Below are positions 45,259 to 58,198 of a stretch of DNA of 64,000 bases, piece after piece. Source of the DNA: JBMNGW01 sp050950025 (lineage in GTDB: Bacteria > Spirochaetota > Spirochaetia > Sphaerochaetales > Sphaerochaetaceae); NCBI GenBank assembly GCA_050950025.1, contig JBMNGW010000011.1:1-64000 (forward strand). The letters run 5' to 3'. The notes beneath the pieces are model-generated. The model did not search any database. It saw nothing but the letters and a program-made list of their open reading frames with translations, and was not told the DNA's origin. How positions within the stretch are numbered: the first letter of the stretch is position 1; the number at the start of each line of letters is the position of its first letter. A program made the position numbers and the translations under genes.

Positions 45259-46120
45259 GCATCCCTCCCGACCATTTGAGCTTATCCCTAAGCACTTCGT
45301 AATAATTGCGCTGGGGGCTGGTTATTAAATGGGCTTTCACCGGAGCCTGAGAGATTGCTATCTCATCGCCCTCGTTTAGGGGAAAAAAGATTTGACCGTC
45401 TACTGTGAGGGAAATGCGGGTTCTTTGGTCGGGCCTTACCGAAATAACAATCTTCGACTCACCGCCGACAACCAACGGACGATTGGAAAGGGTAAATGGG
45501 CAAACTGGATTAATAATTAATGCATCAAGATTCACATCAAGAATCGGCCCGCCGGCTGCCAAACTATACGCAGTGGATCCAGTGGGAGTGGCAACAATAA
45601 TACCGTCGCTGCGGATTTTACCGGCATCGGTTTGATCGATGTATAAATCGAGCCAAATCATGTTTGAAATACCGCTGGCAGAAATGGTCACTTCATTTAA
45701 CCCCTGTGCCAAAAAGACCTGTTTGGAGGCACGTTTGACTTCAACTTGGACCAACGAACGTTCACTAATCGATGCTTTCCCCTGTTCAAAAAGTTCAAAG
45801 GCTTCCAGCCATTCATTTTTGCACACCTCAGTTATAAACCCAAACGAACCAATATTAACAGCCAACGTGGGAATAATTGCCGGGTAAATCAGCCGTACAG
45901 CCGACAACACAGTCCCATCCCCTCCCAAGCAAATGGCAGCATCCACAGGATGGGGAAAAACCAGTGGCTCTTCTTTGTTGGCGATGGCAATGACCTGGCT
46001 CTCTATCCCCTTTTTGTGCAGTATCTGCTGCATGGAGGCAGAAAGGGAATACGCTTCTGCTTTATGTTGGTTAATGAGAATGACAACCTGACGTATCTGT
46101 TTCGCTTTTGTCTGTTTCAC
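45251..46120 (-). CDS. nadK: NAD kinase
   Basis: This 289-residue enzyme phosphorylates NAD to NADP. It has the GGDGT motif (AAICLGGDGTVLSAVRLI), NIGSFGFITEVCKNEW, the NE pair in GLNEVTISASG, and DGIIVATPTGSTAYSLAAGGPI. The GTG start at 46120 has AGGAG upstream, created around the stop of the preceding gene. The nadK-recN order is common in bacteria. Confidence 0.95.
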   Translation of the reverse strand: MKQTKAKQIRQVVILINQHKAEAYSLSASMQQILHKKGIESQVIAIANKEEPLVFPHPVDAAICLGGDGTVLSAVRLIYPAIIPTLAVNIGSFGFITEVCKNEWLEAFELFEQGKASISERSLVQVEVKRASKQVFLAQGLNEVTISASGISNMIWLDLYIDQTDAGKIRSDGIIVATPTGSTAYSLAAGGPILDVNLDALIINPVCPFTLSNRPLVVGGESKIVISVRPDQRTRISLTVDGQIFFPLNEGDEIAISQAPVKAHLITSPQRNYYEVLRDKLKWSGGMHA

Positions 46121-46129
46121 TGCGCTCTC

Positions 46130-47146
46130 CTACGGCAAATGGGCAATGACTTTTTCAATTTGCACTATCTGCTGCTGTTGTAAAAATGGGTAAAGAGGAA
46201 ACTTTAATCCACGTTGAACCATGGGAATAGCTTTGGGCCACAAATCAAAGCTCTCTAAAAAAGAGCTTATCAACACCTGTTCAAAGGCACTGGCAGTGCC
46301 AACTTCGTACTGCAGGGCAAAGGCGGCTCCTTTGTCCATCTTGGCATCCATCACGACAACAAACCCATACCCATTATGTTCAAACTCCACATCCTTAATA
46401 CCAAAATGAGAATGTTTGCTTCGTCTTGAAGAGGCCACAAAGCGTTGATACATCTGCTGGCGCCGCTCAATATTTTGTCCCATATGAGCTAATTGAATAA
46501 CACCTAAGGCGGCGTTCATATCAGCTAAGCCAATTTGGGGATACAGCGGTGTGATACATTCTTCCAATATGGCACCTGTTAAAGGGTCCACAGCTCCCAC
46601 CACTGCTCCGCCTCCGGTAGAAACAATAGACGAGGCCTCAAAAGTGCAAACAACAAGCTTCCCAATTTGTCCCGGCTCTTGATCTAAATACCGGCTGCCA
46701 AATGATTGGCTCACATCTTCGATTATGGGGATAGTGAGTTCTTTCCACCTCGAATCAATGGGGAAATTCCCATAGGGTTGGTGAAGCAAAACAGCTTCAG
46801 CTTTACACGTTTGTAAGGCCTCGATATCAAGTAATCCATTATCATCAACATCCAAAATCAGCGGCTTAAGGTCGACTCGAGAGAGGACATGAGCATAATA
46901 GGCTGGAGAGAGGGCACTGACAGCCACCGATGAGCCTGTTGGAAGCTGCAATGCTAAAAGGGCGTACAGTAGCGCATCCACGCCGCTTCTTAAAGCAAAC
47001 GCCGTAGCTAAAGGAATATGTTTACAGAATTCAGAAATAAACAGGTGTTGGTGTTGGCCCACTCCGATAGTTTCATCAACCATGGTTTGCAACACCGCAT
47101 CCATATCCTTACGTCGTAATGTTGGTTTTTCCACAAGAATTGCCAT
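46130..47146 (-). CDS. DegT/DnrJ/EryC1-like protein lacking the PLP lysine
   Basis: This 338-residue protein has the DegT aminotransferase fold (type I PLP): an N-terminal ALRSGVDALLYALLAL helix region, PIIEDVSQSFGSRY with the ring-binding Asp144, then the active-site strand TFEASSIVSTGGGAVV. Family members read S-F-H-A-T-K-N-L-T-T-G-E-G-G there; the Schiff-base Lys is replaced by Ser173. It may be a dehydratase-like variant, a sugar-binding pseudoenzyme or a regulator. The ATG at 47146 has no ribosome-binding site and lies seven bases after a -10-like TATCCT. It follows the rRNA operon and precedes nadK by 9 bp. Confidence 0.8.
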   Translation of the reverse strand: MAILVEKPTLRRKDMDAVLQTMVDETIGVGQHQHLFISEFCKHIPLATAFALRSGVDALLYALLALQLPTGSSVAVSALSPAYYAHVLSRVDLKPLILDVDDNGLLDIEALQTCKAEAVLLHQPYGNFPIDSRWKELTIPIIEDVSQSFGSRYLDQEPGQIGKLVVCTFEASSIVSTGGGAVVGAVDPLTGAILEECITPLYPQIGLADMNAALGVIQLAHMGQNIERRQQMYQRFVASSRRSKHSHFGIKDVEFEHNGYGFVVVMDAKMDKGAAFALQYEVGTASAFEQVLISSFLESFDLWPKAIPMVQRGLKFPLYPFLQQQQIVQIEKVIAHLP

Positions 47147-47153
47147 ACGAATA

Positions 47154-47182
47154 AGGATACGGAAGAAGCAGATGATGCGCAA
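47154..47182 (-). promoter_or_regulatory. Possible promoter giving a leaderless DegT-like mRNA
   Basis: Minus strand TTGCGC (47177-47182), a 17-bp spacer and TATCCT (47154-47159) end seven bases before the ATG at 47146. Transcription would start at or next to the start codon. The match is modest. Confidence 0.35.
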
Positions 47183-47202
47183 GAGCCAAAAAGACAAAAA
47201 AA

Positions 47203-47316
47203 GATCCGGCAGCTACCTACTCTCCCGCACTTAAGCAGTACCATTGGCGCAAGAGGGCTTGACTTCCGTGTTCGAGATGGGAACGGGTATGACCCCTCTG
47301 CTGTGGCCACCGGATC
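47203..47316 (-). rRNA. rrf: 5S ribosomal RNA
   Basis: About 114 nt, closed by the complementary ends GATCCGG/CCGGATC. It contains the conserved segments CATCTCGAACACGGAAGTC and GGGAGAGTAGGTAGCTGCC. A T-rich tract (T7 then GTCTTTTT) follows at 47190-47202 and may end rRNA transcription. Confidence 0.93.
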
Positions 47317-47380
47317 AAATCTGAATGAGCGTGTTTCACAAATGTGCCAACAAGCCGATCAGACTGAAACGAAACAGGAC

Positions 47381-47394
47381 TGACATAAACATAT

Positions 47395-47402
<8 letters not shown>
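47381..47402 (-). repeat. 23S processing stem, 3' arm
   Basis: This 22-nt arm is perfectly complementary to 50368-50389, enclosing the 23S. It is the expected RNase III substrate that releases pre-23S rRNA. Confidence 0.85.
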
Positions 47403-50367
<2,965 letters not shown>

Positions 50368-50375
<8 letters not shown>

Positions 50376-50389
50376 ATATGTTTATGTCA
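50368..50389 (-). repeat. 23S processing stem, 5' arm
   Basis: This is the perfect 22-nt partner of 47381-47402 and includes the first bases of mature 23S. Confidence 0.85.
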
Positions 50390-50422
50390 ATCCTTACGCT
50401 AGTTATGTAAAAAATCAGCTAA

Positions 50423-50496
50423 TGGAGGCAAGGGGATTCGAACCCCTGACCCTCGGCTTGCAAAGCCGATGCTCTAGCCAGCTGAGCTATGCCCCC
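50423..50496 (-). tRNA. tRNA-Ala (UGC)
   Basis: A 74-nt cloverleaf with acceptor GGGGGCA/TGCCTCC, D-arm AGCTCAGCTGGCTAGAGC, anticodon loop TTTGCAA (anticodon TGC) and T-arm GGGGTTCGAATCCCC. CCA is not encoded. It is the only spacer tRNA between 16S and 23S. Confidence 0.96.
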
Positions 50497-50602
50497 GACT
50501 TACTGATAAAGATAAAGAGGAAAGAGAGAGTTTGGTATAAGGGGTTTGGCCAACGGCCAATTAGAATCTTATGCTGTGAATGCACAAGATGAACCTTTCT
50601 TA

Positions 50603-52146
<1,544 letters not shown>

Positions 52147-52435
52147 ATAAATCCGGCGAATAAACGCCGGCTATATTAACTACTTTAGAGTTTTCCCTGT
52201 CTTTCTCTTCTGCAGCGTCTCCACTACAGAACAAACGTTAGCTTTCACATTCGTTTGTGAATTGACTTGGAAGCCCTTACACCTCTATAAGACAGTAGCC
52301 TTATAGCTTGTAATTGCTTACAAAAACTTCTCTCTTTCCTTCGCTTATCAATGTCATAAATCAGGTCGCAAACTCTTTCTCAGAGCTCGCATAATTTGGC
52401 TCTTGGCCAAGCACCTTCTTTTAGCGTGCTCAACT
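52147..52435 (-). other. 16S rRNA leader
   Basis: A 289-nt transcribed leader between the promoter and the 16S. It holds a GC hairpin (CCGGCG/CGCCGG at 52153-52170) directly before mature 16S and a TTGGCTCTTGGCCAA-type hairpin near 52396-52412. No gene is supported here, and a canonical boxA was not found by eye. Confidence 0.6.
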
Positions 52436-52464
52436 AAGATACAAGATTAGCAGCGCCGTGTCAA
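52436..52464 (-). promoter_or_regulatory. rRNA operon promoter
   Basis: Minus strand TTGACA (52459-52464, perfect -35), a 17-bp spacer and TATCTT (52436-52441). An A/T-rich stretch just upstream could act as an UP element. Confidence 0.82.
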
Positions 52465-52669
52465 TAGGTTTGAACTCAATTTTCACGTCAGCTACAGCTT
52501 GATTGAGGCTTTTACCTCTTCGCCAGAGCCGAATCGGATAGTACTCATTTCCACGATTCTCGTCTAGTCCTTTTATTAAAAAAAAGAAAGATTGTGCTAA
52601 GGGGCGACAAAATGGGGGCAATCTGTTACATTTTTTCCAATTCAATGCAAATGAAAGAGAGGATACAAT
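52465..52669. other. Gap between the rRNA promoter and adk
   Basis: The 205-bp divergent intergenic region shows a run of A (52579-52586) and no promoter for adk that I can support. Short open frames here do not look coding. Confidence 0.4.
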
Positions 52670-53293
52670 ATGAAACTTGTATTTTTGGGTCCCCCGGGAG
52701 CTGGAAAAGGGACTATTGCCACATTAGCCAAAGAGCGTTTGGACCTTCTTCACATCTCCACCGGAGACCTTTTTAGAGCTGCCCGCAGCAGCGACACCCC
52801 CTTAGGGCGCCAAGTTGCCGGAATTCTTGACAGAGGAGAACTCGTACCCGACGAAATTACCATCGAGGTGGTGCGTCAACAATTGGCATCGTTACAAAGG
52901 GGATTCATCCTTGACGGCTTTCCACGCACCATTGGTCAAGCCGATGCCTTAGGTACTATGGTCGAAATTGATCATGTAGTTAACTTTGTTTTGGACCGCG
53001 AAGAGATTATTAAACGTCTTTCGGGACGACGAATGTGCAAAAGCACCGGCAAAATTTACCATATCATCTACAATCCTCCCAAAGTTGATGGAATTGATGA
53101 TCAGACGGGCGAAGCCCTTATTCAGCGAGAAGATGATAAAGAAGAGGCCATTCTCAATCGTCTTACTGTCTATGCCCGCCAAACTGAACCGTTGATTTCA
53201 TATTATAAAGAGAGGGGCCTTTTGCGGGATGTGGAAGCTTATCAAGCTCCCGAAGAGGTGTACAAGCTGATGCTCAAAGCCATCGGCCTTTAG
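52670..53293 (+). CDS. adk: Adenylate kinase
   Basis: This enzyme converts AMP + ATP to 2 ADP. The 207-residue protein has P-loop FLGPPGAGKGTIATLAKERL, STGDLFRAARSSDTPLG, the AMP site GFILDGFPRTIGQADAL, a long LID with CKSTGKIYHIIYNPPK, and DDKEEAILNRLTVY. The LID has only one Cys, so no zinc is expected. It has an AGAGG ribosome-binding site and overlaps the convergent TPR gene by 4 bp. Confidence 0.97.
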   Translation: MKLVFLGPPGAGKGTIATLAKERLDLLHISTGDLFRAARSSDTPLGRQVAGILDRGELVPDEITIEVVRQQLASLQRGFILDGFPRTIGQADALGTMVEIDHVVNFVLDREEIIKRLSGRRMCKSTGKIYHIIYNPPKVDGIDDQTGEALIQREDDKEEAILNRLTVYARQTEPLISYYKERGLLRDVEAYQAPEEVYKLMLKAIGL

Positions 53294-53847
53294 AGCTCTT
53301 GGGCCAAAAGAGCCCAATCGCTTGAGTCTTTGCCCTCGATACGCATGTGCAATTCACCTAACAGTTGCAACAATTCTTTAGAGTATTGTTTCAGCTTATA
53401 GGCTTCGAGGGCAATCTCATACGCCTCTTCATACCGCTGAAGCTGTTGCAAAGCATCCCATAAAAAGGCTCTGCTTTGCTTATCTAGCGGATCTAAAGCT
53501 ATAGCCAATTTCCATGCAGCAATTGCCTCATCTATCTTATCTGCTGCGGCGGCAACTCCGCCAAGAGCTTGTAAATAATAGAGATTTGAGTTGTGGGTTA
53601 TGACATTCAATTGCCTTAAATAGGTAAGTGCACTCTCATACTCTGCAGCTTTAGCATACGCAATAGCTGTATTGTATAAAATCTTAGGCTCATTGGGCTT
53701 TGTGGTTAACAGCCCCTCGTACTGATGGGCTGCCAATATGTATTCCCCTTGCTTCTCATACTCCCACCCTTTGGCTAAAGAGTGGTCAAGGGTAGCACAC
53801 CCTATAAAAAACACTAAAGAAAGGAGCACAAGCGCCAGGCGCTGCAT
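53290..53847 (-). CDS. TPR lipoprotein
   Basis: This 185-residue protein has a lipoprotein signal (MQRLALVLLSLVFFIGCATL; lipobox FIGC, lipidated Cys17) and three to four TPR-like hairpins (AHQYEGLLTTKPNEPKILYN; AYAKAAEYESALTYLRQL; DEAIAAWKLAIALDPLDK; YEEAYEIALEAYKLKQYS). It is probably anchored in the outer or inner membrane as a protein-binding scaffold. The ATG at 53847 overlaps the upp stop (TAAGATG context), so the two are coupled. Partner unknown. Confidence 0.83.
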   Translation of the reverse strand: MQRLALVLLSLVFFIGCATLDHSLAKGWEYEKQGEYILAAHQYEGLLTTKPNEPKILYNTAIAYAKAAEYESALTYLRQLNVITHNSNLYYLQALGGVAAAADKIDEAIAAWKLAIALDPLDKQSRAFLWDALQQLQRYEEAYEIALEAYKLKQYSKELLQLLGELHMRIEGKDSSDWALLAQEL

Positions 53848-53848
53848 C

Positions 53849-54919
53849 TTAATTACCGTTACGTCCAAGGACTGTCGATTCGATTTCCCTGACTTGATCG
53901 CGGTACAACGAAGTAATGGGGGAGCCATAATCGGCCATTAGCTGGAGCATATTGCGAGGATTAGCATCTGAGTCAATGCCGTTAAGTCGATCGCCTGCAT
54001 CGCCGAGACCCGGAAGGATATAGGCTTGGTCATTGAGAACCGGATCCATCCATAGGGTATAGACTTCTGCTTTTTCCAAGGCCCTAACAACACGCAAAGC
54101 CCCTTTAAGAGCTGAAATGACGGTAATAAAGCGGATGGAACGGGGCTTGATTCCCTGATTGAGCAAATACGTTACAATCGTCACCAAAGAACCCCCGGTG
54201 GCATTCATCGGATCGGCAAAAATGAGATCTTTGTCATCAAGCAGCGATAAATCAAAAAAAGAACGGTCCAAATCGAGGATATAGTCCATGTTTTTTTCCC
54301 GTTTTGTATCATCGCGTTTAATGCGAAACAGCGCAAAGGGGGTGACAAACCCGTTTGAACTATACTCTTGAATCTCTTTGCTCATAATCATTGATGGCAG
54401 TAAGGCTCCTCGAAGCATGACACACATGACACTGTTTTCAATCAGCTCATCAACATTAGGAATTTTATGAATAGCGTAGTTGCGAATGGGCAACGTTACG
54501 GGAGTTTGAGTGACAATGCTTCTTTTGTGGGGAAGCACTTTATCGGCATAGACATGGGAAAACAGCAATTCGTAGGCCCGTTGCACATAATAGAGGAATT
54601 CAGCGTTGCTGGTATGGGGATTGCGCAGTTTGGCAATCAGTCGGCTAGCAGATCCATGCTGCACTTGGGGTGTTTCAAACGAGTAGACATGAATTCGCTC
54701 CTCTTGAGCCACCACTTCTTTCAAGTAGCGCCCAATCCCTTCAAAAACAGGAGTTAGCTCTCCTTTGGCTCTTAGGGCAGCTTTCTGATCAGAACCTTCA
54801 ATACATTGAAACAGTTCTACCGCCTCTTCATAGAGCACTTCTGCTTTCTCTAGGCTCGCTTTGTCATCATCTGTCAAATACCCATCCAAATCTGCTGCAT
54901 GTAATATCACTTTGTTCAC
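53849..54919 (-). CDS. upp: Uracil phosphoribosyltransferase with long N-terminal extension
   Basis: The C-terminal ~210 residues match UPRT (uracil + PRPP to UMP): TPVTLPIRNYAIHKIP, VMLRGALLPSMIM, the PRPP loop DLIFADPMNATGGSL and the uracil site ILPGLGDAGDRLNG. The first ~145 residues are an extra, mostly helical region not found in typical 208-residue UPRTs. The GTG at 54919 has GGAG eight bases upstream and is preferred to the GTG nine bases earlier. Total 356 residues. Confidence 0.88.
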   Translation of the reverse strand: MNKVILHAADLDGYLTDDDKASLEKAEVLYEEAVELFQCIEGSDQKAALRAKGELTPVFEGIGRYLKEVVAQEERIHVYSFETPQVQHGSASRLIAKLRNPHTSNAEFLYYVQRAYELLFSHVYADKVLPHKRSIVTQTPVTLPIRNYAIHKIPNVDELIENSVMCVMLRGALLPSMIMSKEIQEYSSNGFVTPFALFRIKRDDTKREKNMDYILDLDRSFFDLSLLDDKDLIFADPMNATGGSLVTIVTYLLNQGIKPRSIRFITVISALKGALRVVRALEKAEVYTLWMDPVLNDQAYILPGLGDAGDRLNGIDSDANPRNMLQLMADYGSPITSLYRDQVREIESTVLGRNGN

Positions 54920-54944
54920 ACTTTTCACTCCATCTCAATCACGG

Positions 54945-54973
54945 ATTCTATCGTATCAAAACTGTTTCGACAA
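54945..54973 (-). promoter_or_regulatory. Promoter of upp
   Basis: Minus strand TTGTCG (54968-54973), a 17-bp spacer and TAGAAT (54945-54950), 26 bp before the GTG start. Confidence 0.68.
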
Positions 54974-54987
54974 TGTCGACAGACATG

Positions 54988-55013
54988 AAAAAACCGCCCT
55001 TTTTACAGGGCGG
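54988..55013 (-). terminator. Terminator after tRNA-Glu
   Basis: A 7-bp stem CCGCCCT/AGGGCGG with a 6-nt loop is followed by T6 on the minus strand, four bases after the tRNA 3' end. Confidence 0.88.
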
Positions 55014-55016
55014 CAT

Positions 55017-55088
55017 CATCTCCAGGGGGAATTGAACCCCCGTTGTCGGGATGAAAACCCGATGTCCTAACCACTAGACGATGGAGAC
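55017..55088 (-). tRNA. tRNA-Glu (UUC)
   Basis: Cloverleaf with acceptor GTCTCCA/TGGAGAT, D-arm GTCTAGTGGTTAGGAC, anticodon loop TTTTCAT (anticodon TTC) and T-arm GGGGGTTCAATTCCCCC. CCA is not encoded. It has its own promoter and terminator. Confidence 0.95.
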
Positions 55089-55104
55089 TCGAAAAACGCA
55101 TAGT

Positions 55105-55133
55105 CTTTTACCATGCCAGTTAAAAAGGGTCAA
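55105..55133 (-). promoter_or_regulatory. Promoter of tRNA-Glu
   Basis: Minus strand TTGACC (55128-55133), a 17-bp spacer and TAAAAG (55105-55110), spanning the stop codon of the upstream PAS-EAL gene. Confidence 0.6.
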
Positions 55134-57282
55134 GTGGGTTTGCTTGTTTTGATAGCGATTGAAGAGCTAAAGTGGGTAAAAGAGGCTTACTGTACAAATA
55201 TCCTTGGCCCATATCACAGCCACAATGTTTCAGATAATCGTGTTGCAAGGGATGTTCTACCCCTTCGGCAATGACTTGGTGGCCCAACTTGTGAGCCATA
55301 GAGACAAGGTCTTTGACTATCGTTTGATGAGGATCTAGAACCAGCAGTTGATCTATGAACAATTTGTCGAGTTTAAGACAATTAACATTTAATATGCTTT
55401 CTCTGGCAAAAGAAGAGTGCCCTGTACCAAAGTCATCGATGGCAATCTTAAAGCCTTTTTGCTGCAATGAACCAAGAATTTCGTTAACTTTTTGAAAGGT
55501 GGAGTTAATCCCGGTTTCTGTTAGCTCAAGGGTAATCAAAGAGCTACGCATCCCCTTCTCTTTTACCAAGGCACTTAGCGTTTCCACAAAAGAGGGTTCA
55601 AGCAACTGAAACGCAGAAATGTTAATAGATACCCCCACTTCAGAGTGGCCACTTTGGCTTAAGGTGTGCAAAAACTCTAGAGACTTGGCAATAAGCAGCC
55701 ACCCTAATGGGATAATCACCTTATATTTTTCAGCTATGCCAATGAATTCAGAAGGAGCAATAGGTCCAAGTTCATAACAGTTGAAACGGGCTAGAGCCTC
55801 AAAATGCATGATGGCGGAAGTAGTAAGTGAGACGATTGGTTGATACATGACAAATAGTTGTTCTGTCTCAAAGCCTTGTTCAACCCGTGTTAGGGCCGTT
55901 AAAATGGTTCTTTCTCGAATAACGCTTTGGCTCATTGACTGATCGTAGAACCGGAGATTCGGTGTTGCTGTTTTAAAATCGATAGCCTGCTCTGATGCCA
56001 AATAGACCTTATTCAAAGCCTCTTTGGGATCGGTAGGAATACTCCAATCAATTTCCAAAACACCTAAGCCCCAGCTAACTCGTTCCATTGCCAAAATGGC
56101 GTCAACTCTCCTTATGACTGTTTGGCAAAACAGAAACAGTTCCTCTTTTCTTTTGTAGGTGTTCACATACAGGATGAATCGATTCTCAAAAGAACCATAT
56201 AGTTCAATAGTGTCACTGCTTATTTGGGCAAGCGAAGTTGCAATCTTTTGAATAATCTGCTCAACATACTGCTGGCCAAACATCAGACTTACTGCATACA
56301 AAGAGGTACAGTTAACGGCTAAAAGTGCTCTTTCTCCTTGCACACGTTTGACAGCTTCATCGTTTAACCTTGTCTCTAAGGCAGTGTCGTTGGGTAATCC
56401 TGTGATATTGTTATAGGTAGTACAGTATAAAAGAGAATATTCAAGTTCTTTATTACGGGAGATATCGATAATAAATCCCTCTACTTCATTTTCTGAAAAA
56501 GGTATTTTGCGCCCAACTTCCAACACCCATTTGCGTTTTTTATCAGCTGTAATAATCTCGTATTCGAGGCGAATCTCTCCTGTTTTATCAAGCTGCTCTT
56601 TACTCTTTGCTACCACCATATCTCGGTATTCGGCTGCAATAATGGCATAATACGAAATATGTGTTTGTTCTAAAATGTCTTTGGCAGTGTAGCCGGTCAA
56701 TTCGTAACATCCATCCGATAAATAGGTGATAGTCAACATCTTGTCGCGGTTACATCTGTATACCATGGCAGGCAAATTGCTTAAAAGTGTGTTCTGGCTC
56801 TCTTCGGCTCTTGTCAAAGTTTGTTGCAAAGCAATTTGAGTGGAGATGTCTTGAATAATGGCTACATGATTATAAATAGGGTTTTGGGGAAATTTAATCG
56901 CTGCCACAGTAACCAACGTCCACACGTATGTCCCATCTTTTTGTTGATACCGTTTTTGTAAGGTATAGCTGGGAATCGCCCCTTTTAAGAGTTGTTCATA
57001 CAATGGCTTTTCTAGTTCCAAATCTTCAGGATGGGTCAATTTTTCCCAATTCAGCTCGACAATCTCTTCCTTGCTTCTACCGAGCATTGTTTCGAATCTG
57101 GGATTAACATATGAAAGGACGTTTACTACTGCTCCTTCAACCTGGCTAGTTTTGGAAATAACGATGCCAACAGGCGACTGGGAGAGCATAGCTTCCAAAA
57201 CAATGTCTTGATGTGGTTCAACTCCAATGTGCCGCTTATGGCTCTTTGGAAGAACATTTTCTGATGTTACTCTGAGTTCCAA
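55120..57282 (-). CDS. PAS-PAS-GGDEF(degenerate)-EAL cyclic-di-GMP phosphodiesterase
   Basis: This 720-residue cytoplasmic protein has two PAS/PAC units (about 25-150 and 160-280), a GGDEF-like domain (about 285-450) and an EAL domain (about 465-710). The GGDEF motif is replaced by YGSFENRF, so cyclase activity is not expected. The EAL domain keeps FEALARF, INISAF, ELTETG, IDDFGTGHSS, LKLDK, IAEGVE and GQGYLYSKPL, so it should hydrolyse c-di-GMP. PAS input and a GTP-binding relic may regulate it. The start is TTG at 57282 with AAGAGG upstream. No membrane segment is seen. Confidence 0.92.
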   Translation of the reverse strand: MELRVTSENVLPKSHKRHIGVEPHQDIVLEAMLSQSPVGIVISKTSQVEGAVVNVLSYVNPRFETMLGRSKEEIVELNWEKLTHPEDLELEKPLYEQLLKGAIPSYTLQKRYQQKDGTYVWTLVTVAAIKFPQNPIYNHVAIIQDISTQIALQQTLTRAEESQNTLLSNLPAMVYRCNRDKMLTITYLSDGCYELTGYTAKDILEQTHISYYAIIAAEYRDMVVAKSKEQLDKTGEIRLEYEIITADKKRKWVLEVGRKIPFSENEVEGFIIDISRNKELEYSLLYCTTYNNITGLPNDTALETRLNDEAVKRVQGERALLAVNCTSLYAVSLMFGQQYVEQIIQKIATSLAQISSDTIELYGSFENRFILYVNTYKRKEELFLFCQTVIRRVDAILAMERVSWGLGVLEIDWSIPTDPKEALNKVYLASEQAIDFKTATPNLRFYDQSMSQSVIRERTILTALTRVEQGFETEQLFVMYQPIVSLTTSAIMHFEALARFNCYELGPIAPSEFIGIAEKYKVIIPLGWLLIAKSLEFLHTLSQSGHSEVGVSINISAFQLLEPSFVETLSALVKEKGMRSSLITLELTETGINSTFQKVNEILGSLQQKGFKIAIDDFGTGHSSFARESILNVNCLKLDKLFIDQLLVLDPHQTIVKDLVSMAHKLGHQVIAEGVEHPLQHDYLKHCGCDMGQGYLYSKPLLPTLALQSLSKQANPLDPF

Positions 57283-57318
57283 AAACGAACCTCTTCTTCT
57301 TTTTAGGAGGGCTGCCCA

Positions 57319-57347
57319 TTCCCATCCATTTCGTCTGTTATTATACT
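57319..57347 (+). promoter_or_regulatory. Possible promoter of fpg
   Basis: TTCCCA (57319-57324), a 17-bp spacer and TATACT (57342-57347), 21 bp before the ATG. Confidence 0.45.
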
Positions 57348-57367
57348 ATCTGAACAGAGGAGAGGCT

Positions 57368-58198
57368 ATGCCAGAATTGCCAGAAGTTGAAACTACCTGT
57401 CACGATTTGGTACACGGGGGACTATTGCACCAAAAAATCACCAAGATTATCGTGGGATGGGAACCAATGCTCCTTTCTTTAAGTGCAGTTGAGTTTAACG
57501 ATTCTTTAGTAGGACGTTCGTTTATTTCTTTGCACAGAAGAGGTAAATACATCGTTTTTACTACAGACGATGAGCAAACACTTTTAATTCATTTACGAAT
57601 GAGTGGCTCATTGTCACTCCAACAGCTGCAGTACACAAAAGAAAAACACGATCATGTATTATTTTTTTTAGAGAAATCGATTCTGGTATTTCGTGATATG
57701 AGAAAGTTTGGTCGCTGTGAGCTAACGGACAATCCTGCTTCCGTGTTGTCCACGTTGGGTATTGAGCCTTTAAGCACTGAATTAAATGGCTCGACGCTTT
57801 ATGCCCTCTTTCACCACCGAAAATCCCCGTTAAAAGCATTATTGCTCAACCAAAGCCTCATTGCCGGCTTAGGTAATATTTATGCCGATGAAGCTCTTTT
57901 TGCCAGTCGCCTTCATCCAAAACGAAGTGGTTCTTCTTTGACGTTGATTGAGTCAGAACGCTTGGCAAATTCCATCAAAGAGGTGTTAACTGAGGCCCTA
58001 GCTCACCGAGGCACCTCTTTGGGAGATGGTCAAGGAAATTTTATTTCCCAGGGAAAACGGGGTGAGCATGCGGTGGCACTAAAGGTATTCAGAAAAACAG
58101 CAGCCCCCTGCCCTTTGTGTGCAACCCCAATTCAACGAATTAAAATTGCTCAGCGCTCGACCCATTTTTGTCCGGCGTGTCAGCCCATAGACCCCTAA
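57368..58198 (+). CDS. mutM: Formamidopyrimidine-DNA glycosylase (MutM/Fpg)
   Basis: This 276-residue enzyme excises 8-oxoguanine and other oxidised purines. It has N-terminal PELPEVETT (catalytic Pro2, Glu3 after Met removal), HRRGKYIVF (Lys), the H2TH region LLLNQSLIAGLGNIYADEALF and a C-terminal zinc finger CPLCATPIQRIKIAQ...FCPACQ. The ATG at 57368 has GAGGAGAGG upstream. The 3' end overlaps the convergent nuclease gene by 59 bp. Confidence 0.95.
   Translation: MPELPEVETTCHDLVHGGLLHQKITKIIVGWEPMLLSLSAVEFNDSLVGRSFISLHRRGKYIVFTTDDEQTLLIHLRMSGSLSLQQLQYTKEKHDHVLFFLEKSILVFRDMRKFGRCELTDNPASVLSTLGIEPLSTELNGSTLYALFHHRKSPLKALLLNQSLIAGLGNIYADEALFASRLHPKRSGSSLTLIESERLANSIKEVLTEALAHRGTSLGDGQGNFISQGKRGEHAVALKVFRKTAAPCPLCATPIQRIKIAQRSTHFCPACQPIDP

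Noticed and set aside
52430..52645. A 71-codon minus-strand frame before the rRNA operon
   Set aside because: It covers the rRNA promoter, and its composition looks random in the first half.
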